Source of the DNA: Arabidopsis thaliana
Lineage: Eukaryota; Streptophyta; Magnoliopsida; Brassicales; Brassicaceae
Assembly: GCF_000001735.4 (NCBI RefSeq)
Contig: NC_003070.9
Span: forward strand, 3,038,001-3,102,000
Length of the DNA: 64,000 nucleotides
Reading direction: 5' to 3'
Shown: one piece after another, positions 1 to 11,065 of the stretch
Layout of the letters: every line of letters begins with the position of its first letter
Position numbering within the stretch: the first letter of the stretch is position 1
The notes under the pieces: model-generated
What the model saw: the letters and a program-made list of their open reading frames with translations, nothing else
Databases searched by the model: none
Told to the model about the DNA's origin: nothing
Program-made: the position numbers and the translations under genes

Positions 1-248
1 CTCTCATTAGCTGCTTTTTCAATGTTGTTGGCCTCTGCTTTATTCATGAAAATGAAATCTTCTGGCTGAAACGAAGGGAATCTACGAACCCTTGCTCTTT
101 CTTCTTCTTCCTGTCTCTTCTTCTCCATGGAGCTGTTGACATATTTCCGCATTTCCCTTGCGTTTTTAAGCACTGTGTACAACTTCTCCATCTTTTCTTC
201 TTCGTCATCTTCCTTCTCCATTTTCACCCTCTTTCTGTCTCTGTCCAT
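1..248 (-). CDS. NIMIN3: NIMIN-type NPR1-interacting protein (N-terminal 82 codons, cut by the window edge)
   Basis: The reverse frame opens with MDRDRKRVKMEKEDDEEE and stays open to base 1. It encodes a very acidic and basic small protein: a charged N-terminus, a short helical stretch (KLYTVLKNAREMRKY), then RFPSFQPEDFIFMNKAE. NIMIN proteins are small nuclear proteins that bind NPR1 and damp salicylic-acid-induced PR gene expression. NIMIN-3 is the member I recall as carrying an EDF motif instead of the DXFFK motif of NIMIN-1/2, and PEDF is present here. The start is the first ATG of the open frame; no intron is needed. The C-terminus, where the EAR-type repression motif would be, lies outside the window. 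Identity rests on motif and locus order recalled from memory (At1g09415). Confidence 0.8.
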   Translation of the reverse strand, partial: MDRDRKRVKMEKEDDEEEKMEKLYTVLKNAREMRKYVNSSMEKKRQEEEERARVRRFPSFQPEDFIFMNKAEANNIEKAANE

Positions 249-639
249 TGAACCGCTCTCTCTTCCTTCCCCTATGAAAATGTTTCTCTTTAGTTACATC
301 ATTTTCATCCTACTTTGATCATCAACACATGATACATCTGGAAGAATTTTCTGGAGGAATTGGTGGAGAAGATATAATTATTGCCTCTAGTGGGAAGACT
401 AACAACATGACCTTATCTAAAAGTCTCTCAGACTTTCTTCTTTCCTTTGGGTGGCTTTGGAGACTTTTCAACACTATTATGGACCCCACCATGATGGACA
501 TTCATATAGCAACATGACATACATGTGTACATATGTACAGTCTACAGGGAATGGCACAGCTTCAAGCTAAACAAACACACTTCACAATAACCATTCAGAA
601 TCACTCTCATTTGTTTGTTGCTGCATCTATGTTTCTTCT
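249..639. other. Intergenic: NIMIN3 upstream region and G6PD4 3' flank
   Basis: This gap lies between the NIMIN3 start and the G6PD4 stop, both on the minus strand. It must hold the NIMIN3 5' leader/promoter and the G6PD4 3' UTR. Short open frames on the plus strand have no recognisable motif. No repeat or RNA gene seen. Confidence 0.6.
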
Positions 640-3600
640 TCAGTCATCTGCCCATGGGACACCGTGCTTGGCCCAAAGATAGTATGCCGCAACTGGTCCT
701 CGTCCACCAAATTCATACAACTCCGGAGCTGTGTGATGCTTGTCTATCTCTTCTAGAACCGGACTAAGAATGTTCCATGCTGCTGCAACCTCATCGCTTC
801 TCATGAACAGATGATTGTCTCCGTCAATTACATCATGAATTAGGTGTTCATATGAGTCTGGTACTTCGGTTTTATACCTACAGGTTTGATCCAACAATTC
901 AACCAACCATAAGGCGCAAAAGTTCGATTTTTAAAATGTGTAGGAACAAAGATGAGAATGCAAAACTTGCCTGTCTTTATAGAGCAAGTTAAGTTCAGAA
1001 GCGTCTAGCTGAAGACCTAAACCAGGAACCTTGTTGTTGATTTTCACCAGGATGGCCTCATCAGGTTCGTCACGTAGAATAAGCTCATTTGTCCCCAAAT
1101 CTATGTTTATTCCAATATTTTCTCGGTATAGGTTTCCAGGAACATGCCGGAATTGCACATGAATCTCCACTCTTTCAACATTAAGGCACACCAATCAATT
1201 GTTATGACAGTTGGATATGTCTATGAGTAGGAATAATTATTCTTACCTGTGTTTAATGAGGCCAGTGCCAACTCTTACAAGGAAAGGTACACCATCCCAA
1301 CGTGCATTATCAATATACAAGGCTGCTGCACAATATGTAGGGTCTACACCGTTCAAGATCACACCGTTCTTGTCTCGGGAACTGGATTTATACTGGCCAA
1401 GGATGACATCACGCGGGTCTATCTTGCGAATTGATCTTAAAACCTTCACCTGCAGAAGCAGGTTTGTCACCAAGTCACTTGACAGAACAAGAGTACACAA
1501 CTTACATATATACCATAAGACGATTTTGTTCTTTACAGTACAGGTTGACCTTTTCATTTCGGATATCTTCACCATCGAGACTTATCGGAGGTTCCATGGC
1601 AAGTAATGCGATTGTCTGAAGTATATGGCTGTGCACTATGTCCCGTATTATTCCATATCCATCAGAAAACCTTAAAAAAAGCAGTAGGAAATTAGAAAAT
1701 AACATTACTGATTTGTCTAAGAATGCTGAAACAACACAATTTACTCTCACATGCAAAGAAATGGTGAAAATAGAACTATTGTGCCTTACTTTTCTGTTTG
1801 CGCAATTGATTCTGATATAATAACCTGGAAACATCATTTATACACAAAGTGAACAAACCAGAATGTGGAAGAGGAAAGTTCAGGCACTATACACAACTAC
1901 AAACAATCAGAAGGAAACACTACCTGTATATTGCGTATGTATGTTCTGTTCCATAGTGGTTCAAAAACTAGATTTGAAAACCTTAACACTGTCAGATTTT
2001 CAATGAGGTTTCTTCCTAACATGTGATCTATCCTGTAACGGGCACAGAAGTGTGAAGAAATATGAACTTGAGAGCTGTGCATGCAGAAAGCAACTAGATT
2101 TAAAAGAAGGACCTGTAGATTTGCTTCTCTTCAAACTTAGAGAGAAGTGACTTTGTTAACTGATGAGACGAATGTGAGTTAAAACCAAAAGGTTTCTCAA
2201 CTATTATTCGAGTCCAGCCTCGTGGTGCCTGAGCGTTATCTCCAATGGTGCATGCCACATCCACCAGAGCTTCTTGAGGTACTGAGAGGTAAAAGATTCT
2301 ATTTGCTTCTGATTCTCCCTGAAGAAGAAAAGCTGTTAATGTCTTATTCTATCTTGCTTGTCTGTTCAAAATGTTGTAAACTCAGAAAGAGGACTACTTC
2401 TGGGACAAAATGTAATCATTGAAAGAAAGAAAAAAAGGTACTTAGGAACCTCAATCTGTTTCATTCTCTCGGCAAGTCGGGACATCCCATCCCTGTTATT
2501 ATAACCTCCATTGATATAGTATGTTCTACTCTGAAATGCATCCATCTTGCCCCCACAATTCTCCCTGAACATTTAGCATCATTCTTTAGCTAGCACGGCC
2601 GTATATCAGAGATACCAAATTTAAGGTAGTACCAAGAATTATACATACTGATGATCAACACGGCAAGTCAGCGTTGATGCAATGATGGATCTGAGGTCTT
2701 CATCTGTCAGATTCTTTCTTGAAACCCCAAATATAGCAACATCCTGTGACAATGAAGACCAATCAAGAAGACAACCGAAAAAAACTATCCAACTGTTTTG
2801 CTGCTTACTTTGTAATTGTTCATGAGCACAAAAGTCATACCTCAGGAAGGTAGCCGCTATAATACAACGCAAACAATGCCGGGAAAATCTTCCCTCTTGC
2901 TAGCTCACCAGTGGCTCCTACAACAGCAATGCAAAGTGAGGCCCTTCTTCGAACATCTGAAAGATCATCCGAGAGTTGTTTTGACACAGGTGGTAAGTCT
3001 CCAACATTGTGAAACCCATCATTCAAATCCGTTCCCAGAATATTCTCTTCTGGTCGTAAATCTTCAGCTCTAGTTTCTTCAGCAAAACCTGCATCACATT
3101 CTACCTCAGGAAGTGCTAAAGAATGATCAAGTGAAGACATGAGATGTAAATTGACTCATATCTTAGAACTAGACCTCGTTCATCATCGCTGAGGAAAGTG
3201 TGCTTTGAGTGTGTTGTAAGCTCGTTTACAGGCTGATGTTTTCTGTTGTTGCCTTGTCTACGATTCAAGCTCTTAAGTATCCACAGTTTCAAACCACAGA
3301 ATCTCCGGCAGAGATTCGAGCCTCCTCCGTTGAGAACAAGGCTTCCACTTCTGGAGAAACTATAGTCTCTTGACGAAACCTATTCACACAAAATAGAGAA
3401 ATTTCAACAACTAGAAATCAAGTTGATTTCGAAGGTCAATAATATACTAAAGCTTAGATTCAGAGGGCATGTAACACGAATTTGAGATCTTTGGTGAGAT
3501 TGCAGAAAACATTAGCATAATCCAAGAAAAATAATAATCTTTGTTTCTCAAAGTAATGACCTTTTGATAAAACGAAAGCATGCATGAAAGGTAGAGCGAA

Positions 3601-3715
3601 TACATGTGCTTACCGGAAAATTAGAAAAAGAGGCGGCGAGATGGCAAGAGCAGACGGAGGAAGACGGAGCCGTCGCTGATTGAGAAAAGGGAAGCAAGCA
3701 ACTGGAGAGAGACAT
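640..3715 (-). CDS. G6PD4: Plastid-targeted glucose-6-phosphate dehydrogenase paralogue with altered active site (multi-exon)
   Basis: Exon 1 (3614-3715, 34 codons) starts [13 protein letters not shown], a Ser-rich plastid transit peptide. Later exons give the Rossmann NADP motif [10 protein letters not shown] (near 2900), the EKPFG loop (RIIVEKPFG, near 2180), the substrate region RIDHMLGR (near 2020), ILGQYK (near 1400) and the end [10 protein letters not shown]6PD normally oxidises glucose-6-phosphate to 6-phosphogluconolactone with NADP+ in the oxidative pentose phosphate pathway. The usual active-site signature is RIDHYLGKE; here Tyr is Met, Lys is Arg and Glu is Asn, so catalysis is doubtful. 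From the literature, Arabidopsis G6PD4 is the P0-type isoform without demonstrated activity and has been linked to peroxisomal import of G6PD1. Its promoter is shared head-to-head with the ATP-citrate lyase gene. Confidence 0.92.
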
Positions 3716-4134
3716 GAGGATAGTTCCTCAGGGATTATAGCTAAACATGTTCAAAGCTTTAAAGCTGCTTTAAGTGGATCAAAGTGGAAGACGAGTGCAA
3801 GTTTAAGTTTTCTGATTGACGCCTCCATTAATGGTTCCAACTTTCAGATAATCGTCGGGTTCTTCTAAACCGAACCGTACCGGTTGGTTCTCGAGGAAAG
3901 AGAATTGAATTTGTGGTTTAGGCGGGGGTGGGTAGGTTGACTTTCGATATCTCAACGTCAACGTCTCTTCTGGTCCCGCCGAGTCGGCGTCATCGTTGAG
4001 TTGGTGAGATCATCTTCTTCTCAACTTCATCGATCTTATCGTCTCGAAAATTGTCACCTTTTCTTCTCAGCTACTTCAGGCGGAGAAACACTTTCCGTGG
4101 TTTAGTGTTGAGGACGATCACTGTTTGTAATTCG
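3716..4134. promoter_or_regulatory. Divergent promoter between G6PD4 and ACLA-3
   Basis: The two start codons face away from each other across 419 bp, so this stretch holds both 5' leaders and promoters. It includes a near-palindromic block around 3868-3887 (CGAACCGTACCGGTTGGTTC). No clear TATA box is seen for either side. No other gene fits. Confidence 0.6.
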
Positions 4135-6978
4135 ATGGCGAGGAAGAAGATCAGAGAATATGACTCCAAGAGACTTCTCAAGGAGCATTTGAAGCGTCTT
4201 GCTAATATTGACCTGCAGATTCGCTCTGCTCAGGTCATTCTCACGAATTCTAGTTTTGTTTTCATCGATCTGCTTTGTGGAAATTCGATAGCACAATTCA
4301 ATTGGAACTCTTGAATGAATCGTGTTTTGTCTGAATGTTATTGAGAGTAATCTTGGACTTAGATAGAGCTAATGAAAGTGAGAATCTTGGGAAAGATCTC
4401 TTTCTACTGATGACTTTGGACATGGCATGATTAGTTGATTACTAGAACTACTGATGATGGGTGATTCGTTTATTGTTGTATACTTTTAGGTGACAGAATC
4501 TACGGATTTCACTGAGTTAACCAACCAGGAGTCATGGCTATCGTCCACAAAGCTAGTTGTGAAACCGGATATGCTATTTGGGAAACGCGGGAAAAGTGGT
4601 TTGGTAGCTCTAAAGCTGGATCTTGCTGAAGTTGCAGACTTTGTCAAAGCCCGCCTCGGCACTGAGGTGACTCATCGCAGCCAGAGTTATAGATCAGCTG
4701 GTAAATTTTGTTGTGGTATTGATGTTTGTTTATGAGTCGCAGGTCGAGATGGAGGGATGTAAAGCACCTATCACTACATTCATTGTGGAGCCTTTTGTGC
4801 CTCATGATCAAGAATACTACCTCTCTATAGTATCTGATAGACTTGGATGCACTATAAGCTTCTCTGAATGTGGTGGCATTGAAATAGAAGAGAATTGGGA
4901 CAAAGTACTACCTTTTTTTTTTTTTTTGTGCTTCTTTTCTTGTTTTGTTGCATTATCTTTTTCGACTCACTTCTGTTGTTTTCTCCTGGGGAACTTGGTT
5001 TTCTGGTATCAACAGGTGAAGACTATATTTCTTCCTGCGGAAAAGTCGATGACGCTAGAAGTATGTGCTCCATTAATAGCAACTCTTCCTCTTGAGGTAA
5101 GTTTCTGTTCCCCTGTGATTAACTTCCTAGTAAGCCAGCGGCACCCTGCAACTATTTGCTTTAGATAACCCTAGAAATCTGGTTTTGATGTGCGTACATT
5201 TTCGGTCTTTGTATGGTGTTCTACTTTCAATCCTATGCAAATTCAAAGATCTGTTAGTCTGAACTTAGGCTGCTCAGTACTTGCATTCTTTTTTAAGGAG
5301 ATTAATAATTTAGGTTGTTTTGAACTATGCTATGCCTGCTCTAACAAATGCTTCTATCTATTTCAGGTTCGAGCTAAAATCGGCAACTTCATAATGGGTG
5401 CCTTTGCTGTATTTCAAGGTATGAGTATATTAGATTAGGCCACTTCTTGACTTTGCTCTGATTCGAGATCTCTCAAGGACATCTTCTTATTATCTACTTG
5501 TGTGTTTCTTTAAAGATTTGGATTTCAGTTTTATGGAGATGAATCCTTTTACACTAGTCGATGGAGAACCATTCCCTCTGGATATGAGAGGAGAATTAGA
5601 TGACACTGCTGCCTTCAAGAATTTCAACAAGTATGTCTAACATTTCTAAGTTCCCGGTGAGAGACCCGCAATCAATTTTTCCGGTGGAAACTCATTGGAT
5701 TGATAAGTTTTATTAATACAGGTGGGGAGACATTGAATTTCCTCTGCCATTTGGAAGGGTCCTCAGTTCTACAGAGAACTTCATCCATGGTTTAGATGAG
5801 AAGGTTTAAGCATCCAGCTTTTCTAAAAACACCACTTTTGTGACTCAGACAGGAAAGACTTGAAAGTAATGTTACTGACCATTCATGTCTGTGTGTGTGT
5901 GTGTGTTTGTTACTTATTGCAGACAAGTGCTTCTTTGAAGTTCACTGTTTTGAATCCTAAAGGCCGCATTTGGACGATGGTAGCTGGAGGTGGTGCTAGC
6001 GTCATATATGCTGATACAGTGAGTTGCAACCCCTGAACTTAAGGCATGCTAATTTTCATGGTTGAATCAACTCAAATATAGATTATAGATTATGATTTTT
6101 AAAAAATCTCATATCCTTACCATTTCAAAAGACTGGAAAAAAAATTCCTTCAAATGATGACTCCAAAGAATTTCTCACATTAATTTGTTTTTGTTGTCCT
6201 TATCTGCTTTTGTTAAGGTTGGGGATTTAGGTTATGCATCAGAGCTTGGAAACTACGCAGAGTATAGTGGAGCACCTAATGAGGAAGAGGTGTTACAATA
6301 TGCAAGAGTTGTCATTGATGTGAGTCATGGCAAAGAACTTGGCCTTTTCCTTAATTGTTTCTATCTATAAAATTTTAGAGATTCACAGACCAAACGTTCG
6401 GGCTTTCTCAGTGTGCCACTACTGATCCTGACGGGCGTAAACGAGCTCTTCTAATTGGAGGAGGCATTGCCAATTTCACTGATGTGGCAGCTACTTTCAA
6501 CGGTATCATTCGAGCGCTAAGAGAAAAGGTGCTCTTTCTCACAAACTTTAGTGAACGAACAAACAGTTGCTACTGTATTTTGATGAAGATGAGAGGAATG
6601 CTCAAGAATGAAATCGATGCTGACCTTTTTTTGTGTGCCATGAGCAGGAAACAAGATTGAAAGCATCAAGAATGCACATTTACGTAAGGAGAGGTGGACC
6701 AAATTACCAGACTGGTTTGGCTAGAATGCGAGCTTTAGGAGAGGAACTTGGTGTCCCTCTAGAGGTAACCGAATTACTTATGGTTTTACTCACAATCTAA
6801 ACCTAGGAGAAATGGTGAAAACTCATTCTGTCGAAAAATTTCTCAGAAAAGAACATGTGTGGTTAGTTCGAATACTGAACTTTACAAGGATTGATGATTG
6901 CAGGTATATGGTCCAGAGGCAACAATGACGGGAATATGCAAACGAGCCATTGACTGCATCATGTTGCCTGATGCATAA
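4135..6978 (+). CDS. ACLA-3: ATP-citrate lyase subunit A (ACLA), about 12 exons
   Basis: Starts [19 protein letters not shown] at 4135 and ends [11 protein letters not shown] at 6978. Exons read in order: ...QIRSAQ / [13 protein letters not shown]... / [13 protein letters not shown]... / [11 protein letters not shown]... / [13 protein letters not shown] / [13 protein letters not shown] / [10 protein letters not shown] / ...[14 protein letters not shown] / [20 protein letters not shown] / ...[14 protein letters not shown] / ...[14 protein letters not shown] / [15 protein letters not shown]. The ATP-grasp part (MEMNPF, GGGASV) and the CoA-binding-like part ([11 protein letters not shown]) belong to the A subunit of plant cytosolic ACL, an A/B heteromer that makes cytosolic acetyl-CoA from citrate. 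Animals have one fused chain instead. Every intron has GT..AG ends. The full family length of about 420 residues is present with no break. Confidence 0.93.
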
Positions 6979-7512
6979 CCTACCCAAACCTTTTATCTCT
7001 TCTTCAGTTTGAAAGCAGAACAAAAGCTTTGGAGCTGGACGAATGAGTGAGTGTAAAATGAGTCATGTCCTTCATCTCTCTCTTTCCACATAAGAAAATG
7101 AAAATCTCTTTAAAACTTTTTTTCCACTGGGTGTGAATTTGAAAACTGTATCATTGTGTGTAAGCGTAATTGTAATCAGACGGTCAAAATCCTTATTTTG
7201 AAATGTACAATAAGACTTCAAAAGTTAATGTTGCTTTTGATTTTTGTGTGTGGTAAAGCCACACTCGCTCTACACACCAATCTATTATACTAATGTAAAG
7301 GTTTGAAGACAAATCCAATTCCATATACAAACATGTCTATGTATACAATATATGTCATATTGTATACCTCTCTATCAGCTCTTCATTCAAATGCAAAACA
7401 GGAAAAAAAATGAAAGAAAAAGACTTCCAAAAACAAGAACAAGAAAATGCAGAAGAAGCAACATCTTTTAAAGAACAGAGAATAATCTCTGTTTCTGTTG
7501 GTGATCTGACTA
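6979..7512. other. Convergent 3' region between ACLA-3 and the receptor kinase
   Basis: Both flanking genes end here, so it holds two 3' UTRs. Only AT-rich sequence with candidate polyadenylation signals is seen, and no further coding signal. Confidence 0.5.
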
Positions 7513-9393
7513 TTACAGTCTCTTGCTCTGTGATCTTGAAACCGGTCTGCTTCTATCGGTATCCGAGTTTTCCTCTTGCGTTCTGCGCACTCTCCGCTCC
7601 TGTAAGTTGAATTCTTGCTTATGTTTATACAGTTTCTGCATACTTTTCTGTTTCATATAAAATGGTTATAAAGCAACACTAACCTCTCTTGGTACAGGAT
7701 ATTCCTCAGACTCCAGCATACGCACAACTTGACTCATTTTAGGTCTCTTTTCAGAATCAGGATCAATGCATCTAAGTGCTGTAAGAAGTACTCGTTTCAG
7801 TGCTCTAGTCGCTGGCCTAACTGCTATGTTTGGATCAATGACTTCTTCTAATCTCTTAGATCCTACCATCATCTTCAACCACTCAACCAAATTCACCTGC
7901 AAAATAATGTTGATGAGGCTCAAAACTCATCATATTTATCAAATCCATTCATCTCTCCATGTTCTATCTACCTCATTAGCAGGCCGCGCGTAATCCACAG
8001 GATCTCTTCCGGTTATTGCTTCTAAGACCAAGACACCAAAGCTGTACACATCACTCTTTTCATTCAAAAGTCCGGTATTCGCATACTCAGGAGCAACATA
8101 CCTGCAATACTCAAAACAAAAACCACGGCTCAGTAACTCATTCCGGTGTTTTCTTTTTGTCTTAAACCAAAGTTGCTTAATTACCCAAATGTTCCCATGA
8201 CTCTAGTAGTCACATGGCTTTTCCCATCTCCAAGTAACTTGGCAAGGCCAAAATCAGAAATCTTTGCATTGAATCTATCATCGATCAAGATGTTGCTCGA
8301 CTTGATGTCTCTATGCACCACTTTTGGTTCGATTGCCTCGTGTAGATATGCAAGACTGCACATGAAAACAAAACTTACATTCAGCAGAACATATGTGAAA
8401 CACCAAAAAGAAATGTAAATGTTTTGCTCAATTACGCCTTGGATGTTCCAGTGAGAACTTTCATTCGAGCTTCCCAAGTTAGATATCCATGATGTTTCAT
8501 TGCTCCGTGAAGCCATTCTTCAAGGTTCCCATTGTTCATATACTCATAAACCAATATCCTAATAGCAACAAACTCACATAAGTTGGCTTCTTTTTTCTCT
8601 CTATATAAGACAAAAGATTCAATATATTTATACCTGTTTGTGCCTTCAATGCAGTATCCTAGAAGACGTACCAAGTTCTTGTGACGCACATGACCTATAG
8701 CATCTACCTCTACTCTAAACTCTTTCTCTGCTTGTCCCCTACAAAATCAAACTTCAAGAATAATCAACTAAAGAAAACAAATCAATAAGAGAGAGTACAT
8801 TTCTCTGAGACCATAACTCACAAGTGGTTTAGGATCTTTTTCACGGCAACAAGACTCCCATTGACCAACTCGCCTCGGTAAACAACTCCATAGCCTCCTT
8901 CACCAATCACATTTTCCTTTGAGAATCTGTTTGTTGCTATCTCAAGATCTCTCAGAGTAAACCAATGACCCCATCCAAGGTGTGACTCAGGTAAACCAGA
9001 AAGAGGTGATGGTGATGGTGTAGCCATCTCATACAATGATGAAGTAGACCGGTTTGCAACACATAAATAACCTTCTTTGCCTGAACCAGACCGGCTACTA
9101 CTCAAACCATTCTCTCTGTTCTTCTCCATTTCCAAATTAAGCAAGAATTTGTCAGATTCATTGTTGTTTTCATCCTGAGGATCGAAGTTACTACTCGTTG
9201 AGACAACATGCTCGATCCTGACTTCCTTGATCTCCTTTGACACCACAGGGGTTTGTATGATGGGAAGACTTAAGGTTTTGGATCTTCTTGATTTCTTTTT
9301 CCAAATGAGACAAAATGAAAGAACAGAGAGTACGACAATGATGATCAGTGCAATGGTGATAAAGATGGCTTGCCAGATCTTAAGTCCAGCCAT
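7513..9393 (-). CDS. Transmembrane receptor-like Ser/Thr protein kinase
   Basis: The reverse frame starts [19 protein letters not shown] at 9393. It gives a very short extracellular N-terminus, one membrane helix (about residues 7-28), then the stop-transfer KKKSRRSK. A linker rich in Ser and Asn follows, then a kinase domain: [11 protein letters not shown] loop, VAVKKIL lysine, [12 protein letters not shown] catalytic loop, [10 protein letters not shown], the GTFGYVAPEY activation-segment end split across an intron, and [13 protein letters not shown] near the end. The last exon gives a basic tail ending [12 protein letters not shown] at 7513. HRD, DFG and APE motifs are all intact, so it should be active. 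The missing ectodomain argues against direct ligand sensing. I recall this locus as At1g09440. A 5' UTR intron is likely (about 9413-9717). Confidence 0.9.
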
Positions 9394-11065
9394 TGTTCTC
9401 CTTCCTAATCTGCTAGACTCAAAATCATCAAACTAAGAGATTAAAGTTGATTCAATCAGAAAAGAGAAAGAATAGAGAAGTAAATGTTGAAAGAACTAGC
9501 TACATGAAAAATGCTGTGGGAGAGAGACTCCAAGTTGATATAGTGGTCCCGAATTATAGAAAAAGGACCACTAAGTAGCTAAAAACCCAAGAAAGCAAGA
9601 AGATAACAAAATGCAGCAATCATTAACATCTTCATTATCTATTTGGAAGATGCATAGGACAAATCAATGATGATAGAAATACAGAGAACAAGTAGACGAC
9701 AATTTAATGATTATTACCTCTATGAATGAAGGTTGACAAGAGAAACACTTCAAAGATGTTTTAGATGGAACTGAGGAAACAGAGTGTTTTGTTTTTTGAC
9801 GAATGATGAACTTTTTTGTGAAAAGAACAAGAAATCACGAAAAATTTCAAAATCAAATAAAAGAAAAAGAGAAAACTTAAAAACTTAGGCAGTGAAATCT
9901 GGTGGAAGAGAAAACTTAAGAGAAGGAAGAAGAAATGGAGTTATCAAGTGGTAGGTGATGAAATCTTAATTTTTTTTTCTTTCTATTAATTGTTCTTTAA
10001 TATAGGTGGTGTGACAGAGAGAGCTTGCATTGCAAATTACATTTCATTACAAAACATAAAAACATCCTCTACATTTCCGTGAAGAGTATGATGTTTTAAC
10101 TACCCAAAGTAACTGTCCGATCTTTTATATTACACGGCTATGAAGAAACCTTTAAATAAGAAAGTATTGTTGATGGCATTGCGTTAAAACATTAAAAGGA
10201 CTAGTAATTATCAAATTAATAATATTTATGTTAGAGAAATGTTCAAATGAATCATGGAGTAGTGGGGGCTGGCTGACCTCAAAATTTGAAAATTGTTTTT
10301 CTTACATTTCAAATTACAATTAAGGTAATTTAATTCCTTTTTCATTTGTTGTTTTGGAATGTTGACGTAACATTTTTTTGGCTTTAGCTAAATCCGCACA
10401 ATCACATGATCACATCGACGTTCTAAATTTTTGTTCGGTATGTATAAATATATAATTAGCATAATATACATATACATACATAATTAGTATGTTGTGTTGT
10501 GATAACTTGAATACAGCACACTAATAATGTGTTAATCTTATACAATCGCAGAGTAGTACATCTTTACGTAACAGACGTTAATCTACAAGCAGATCAACAA
10601 ACTGGATCCAAAATATATGTGTGTGTGCGTCAACAATTGTGTTAAGCTTTTTTTCTTTCATTATATATACAATATCCGAAAATAGAGAGAAGTTATAGTC
10701 TTCTAGAATAGCTTTTGACTTGTGAAGTAATTAACATTTTACATGTTGTTGCTTAATCTTTGTTCATCATCGTTCCTCTCCTTGAAAGAGAAACTCCAAC
10801 AAATTGAAAAGCCTTGCACATCGCTTGCGATAAAACCAATATTAATAATCGTTTGGTTCGGTTAGAGAAACCCGGTTTAAGAACAGACAAGTCTTGGGCT
10901 TGAAATTAGATTCGGAGCCCAATTTTGATTTTGGATTTTAAATTTTAGACCCACGAAATTTCTCCCGCCTTCCCGGTCCACAACTTCGATTCAAATCGAC
11001 TTTTCTCTTTCTCTCTCTCTCTCGGTGACTGTTGCAGTACTGATTTGTGTTCCCTCTAACCTAAA
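9394..11065. promoter_or_regulatory. Divergent intergenic region: receptor-kinase 5' leader and haspin promoter
   Basis: The proximal 0.5 kb probably contains the kinase gene's 5' UTR with an intron (acceptor near 9413 and donor near 9717, read on the minus strand). The middle is AT-rich with no coding signal. A CT-rich tract at 11004-11023 precedes the haspin start. Nothing else recognised. Confidence 0.45.

Noticed and set aside
10955-10985. Possible E2F site (TCTCCCGCCTTCCCGG) before haspin
   Set aside because: Tempting for a cell-cycle gene, but neither half meets the TTTSSCGC consensus without a mismatch, so it is not listed as a site.
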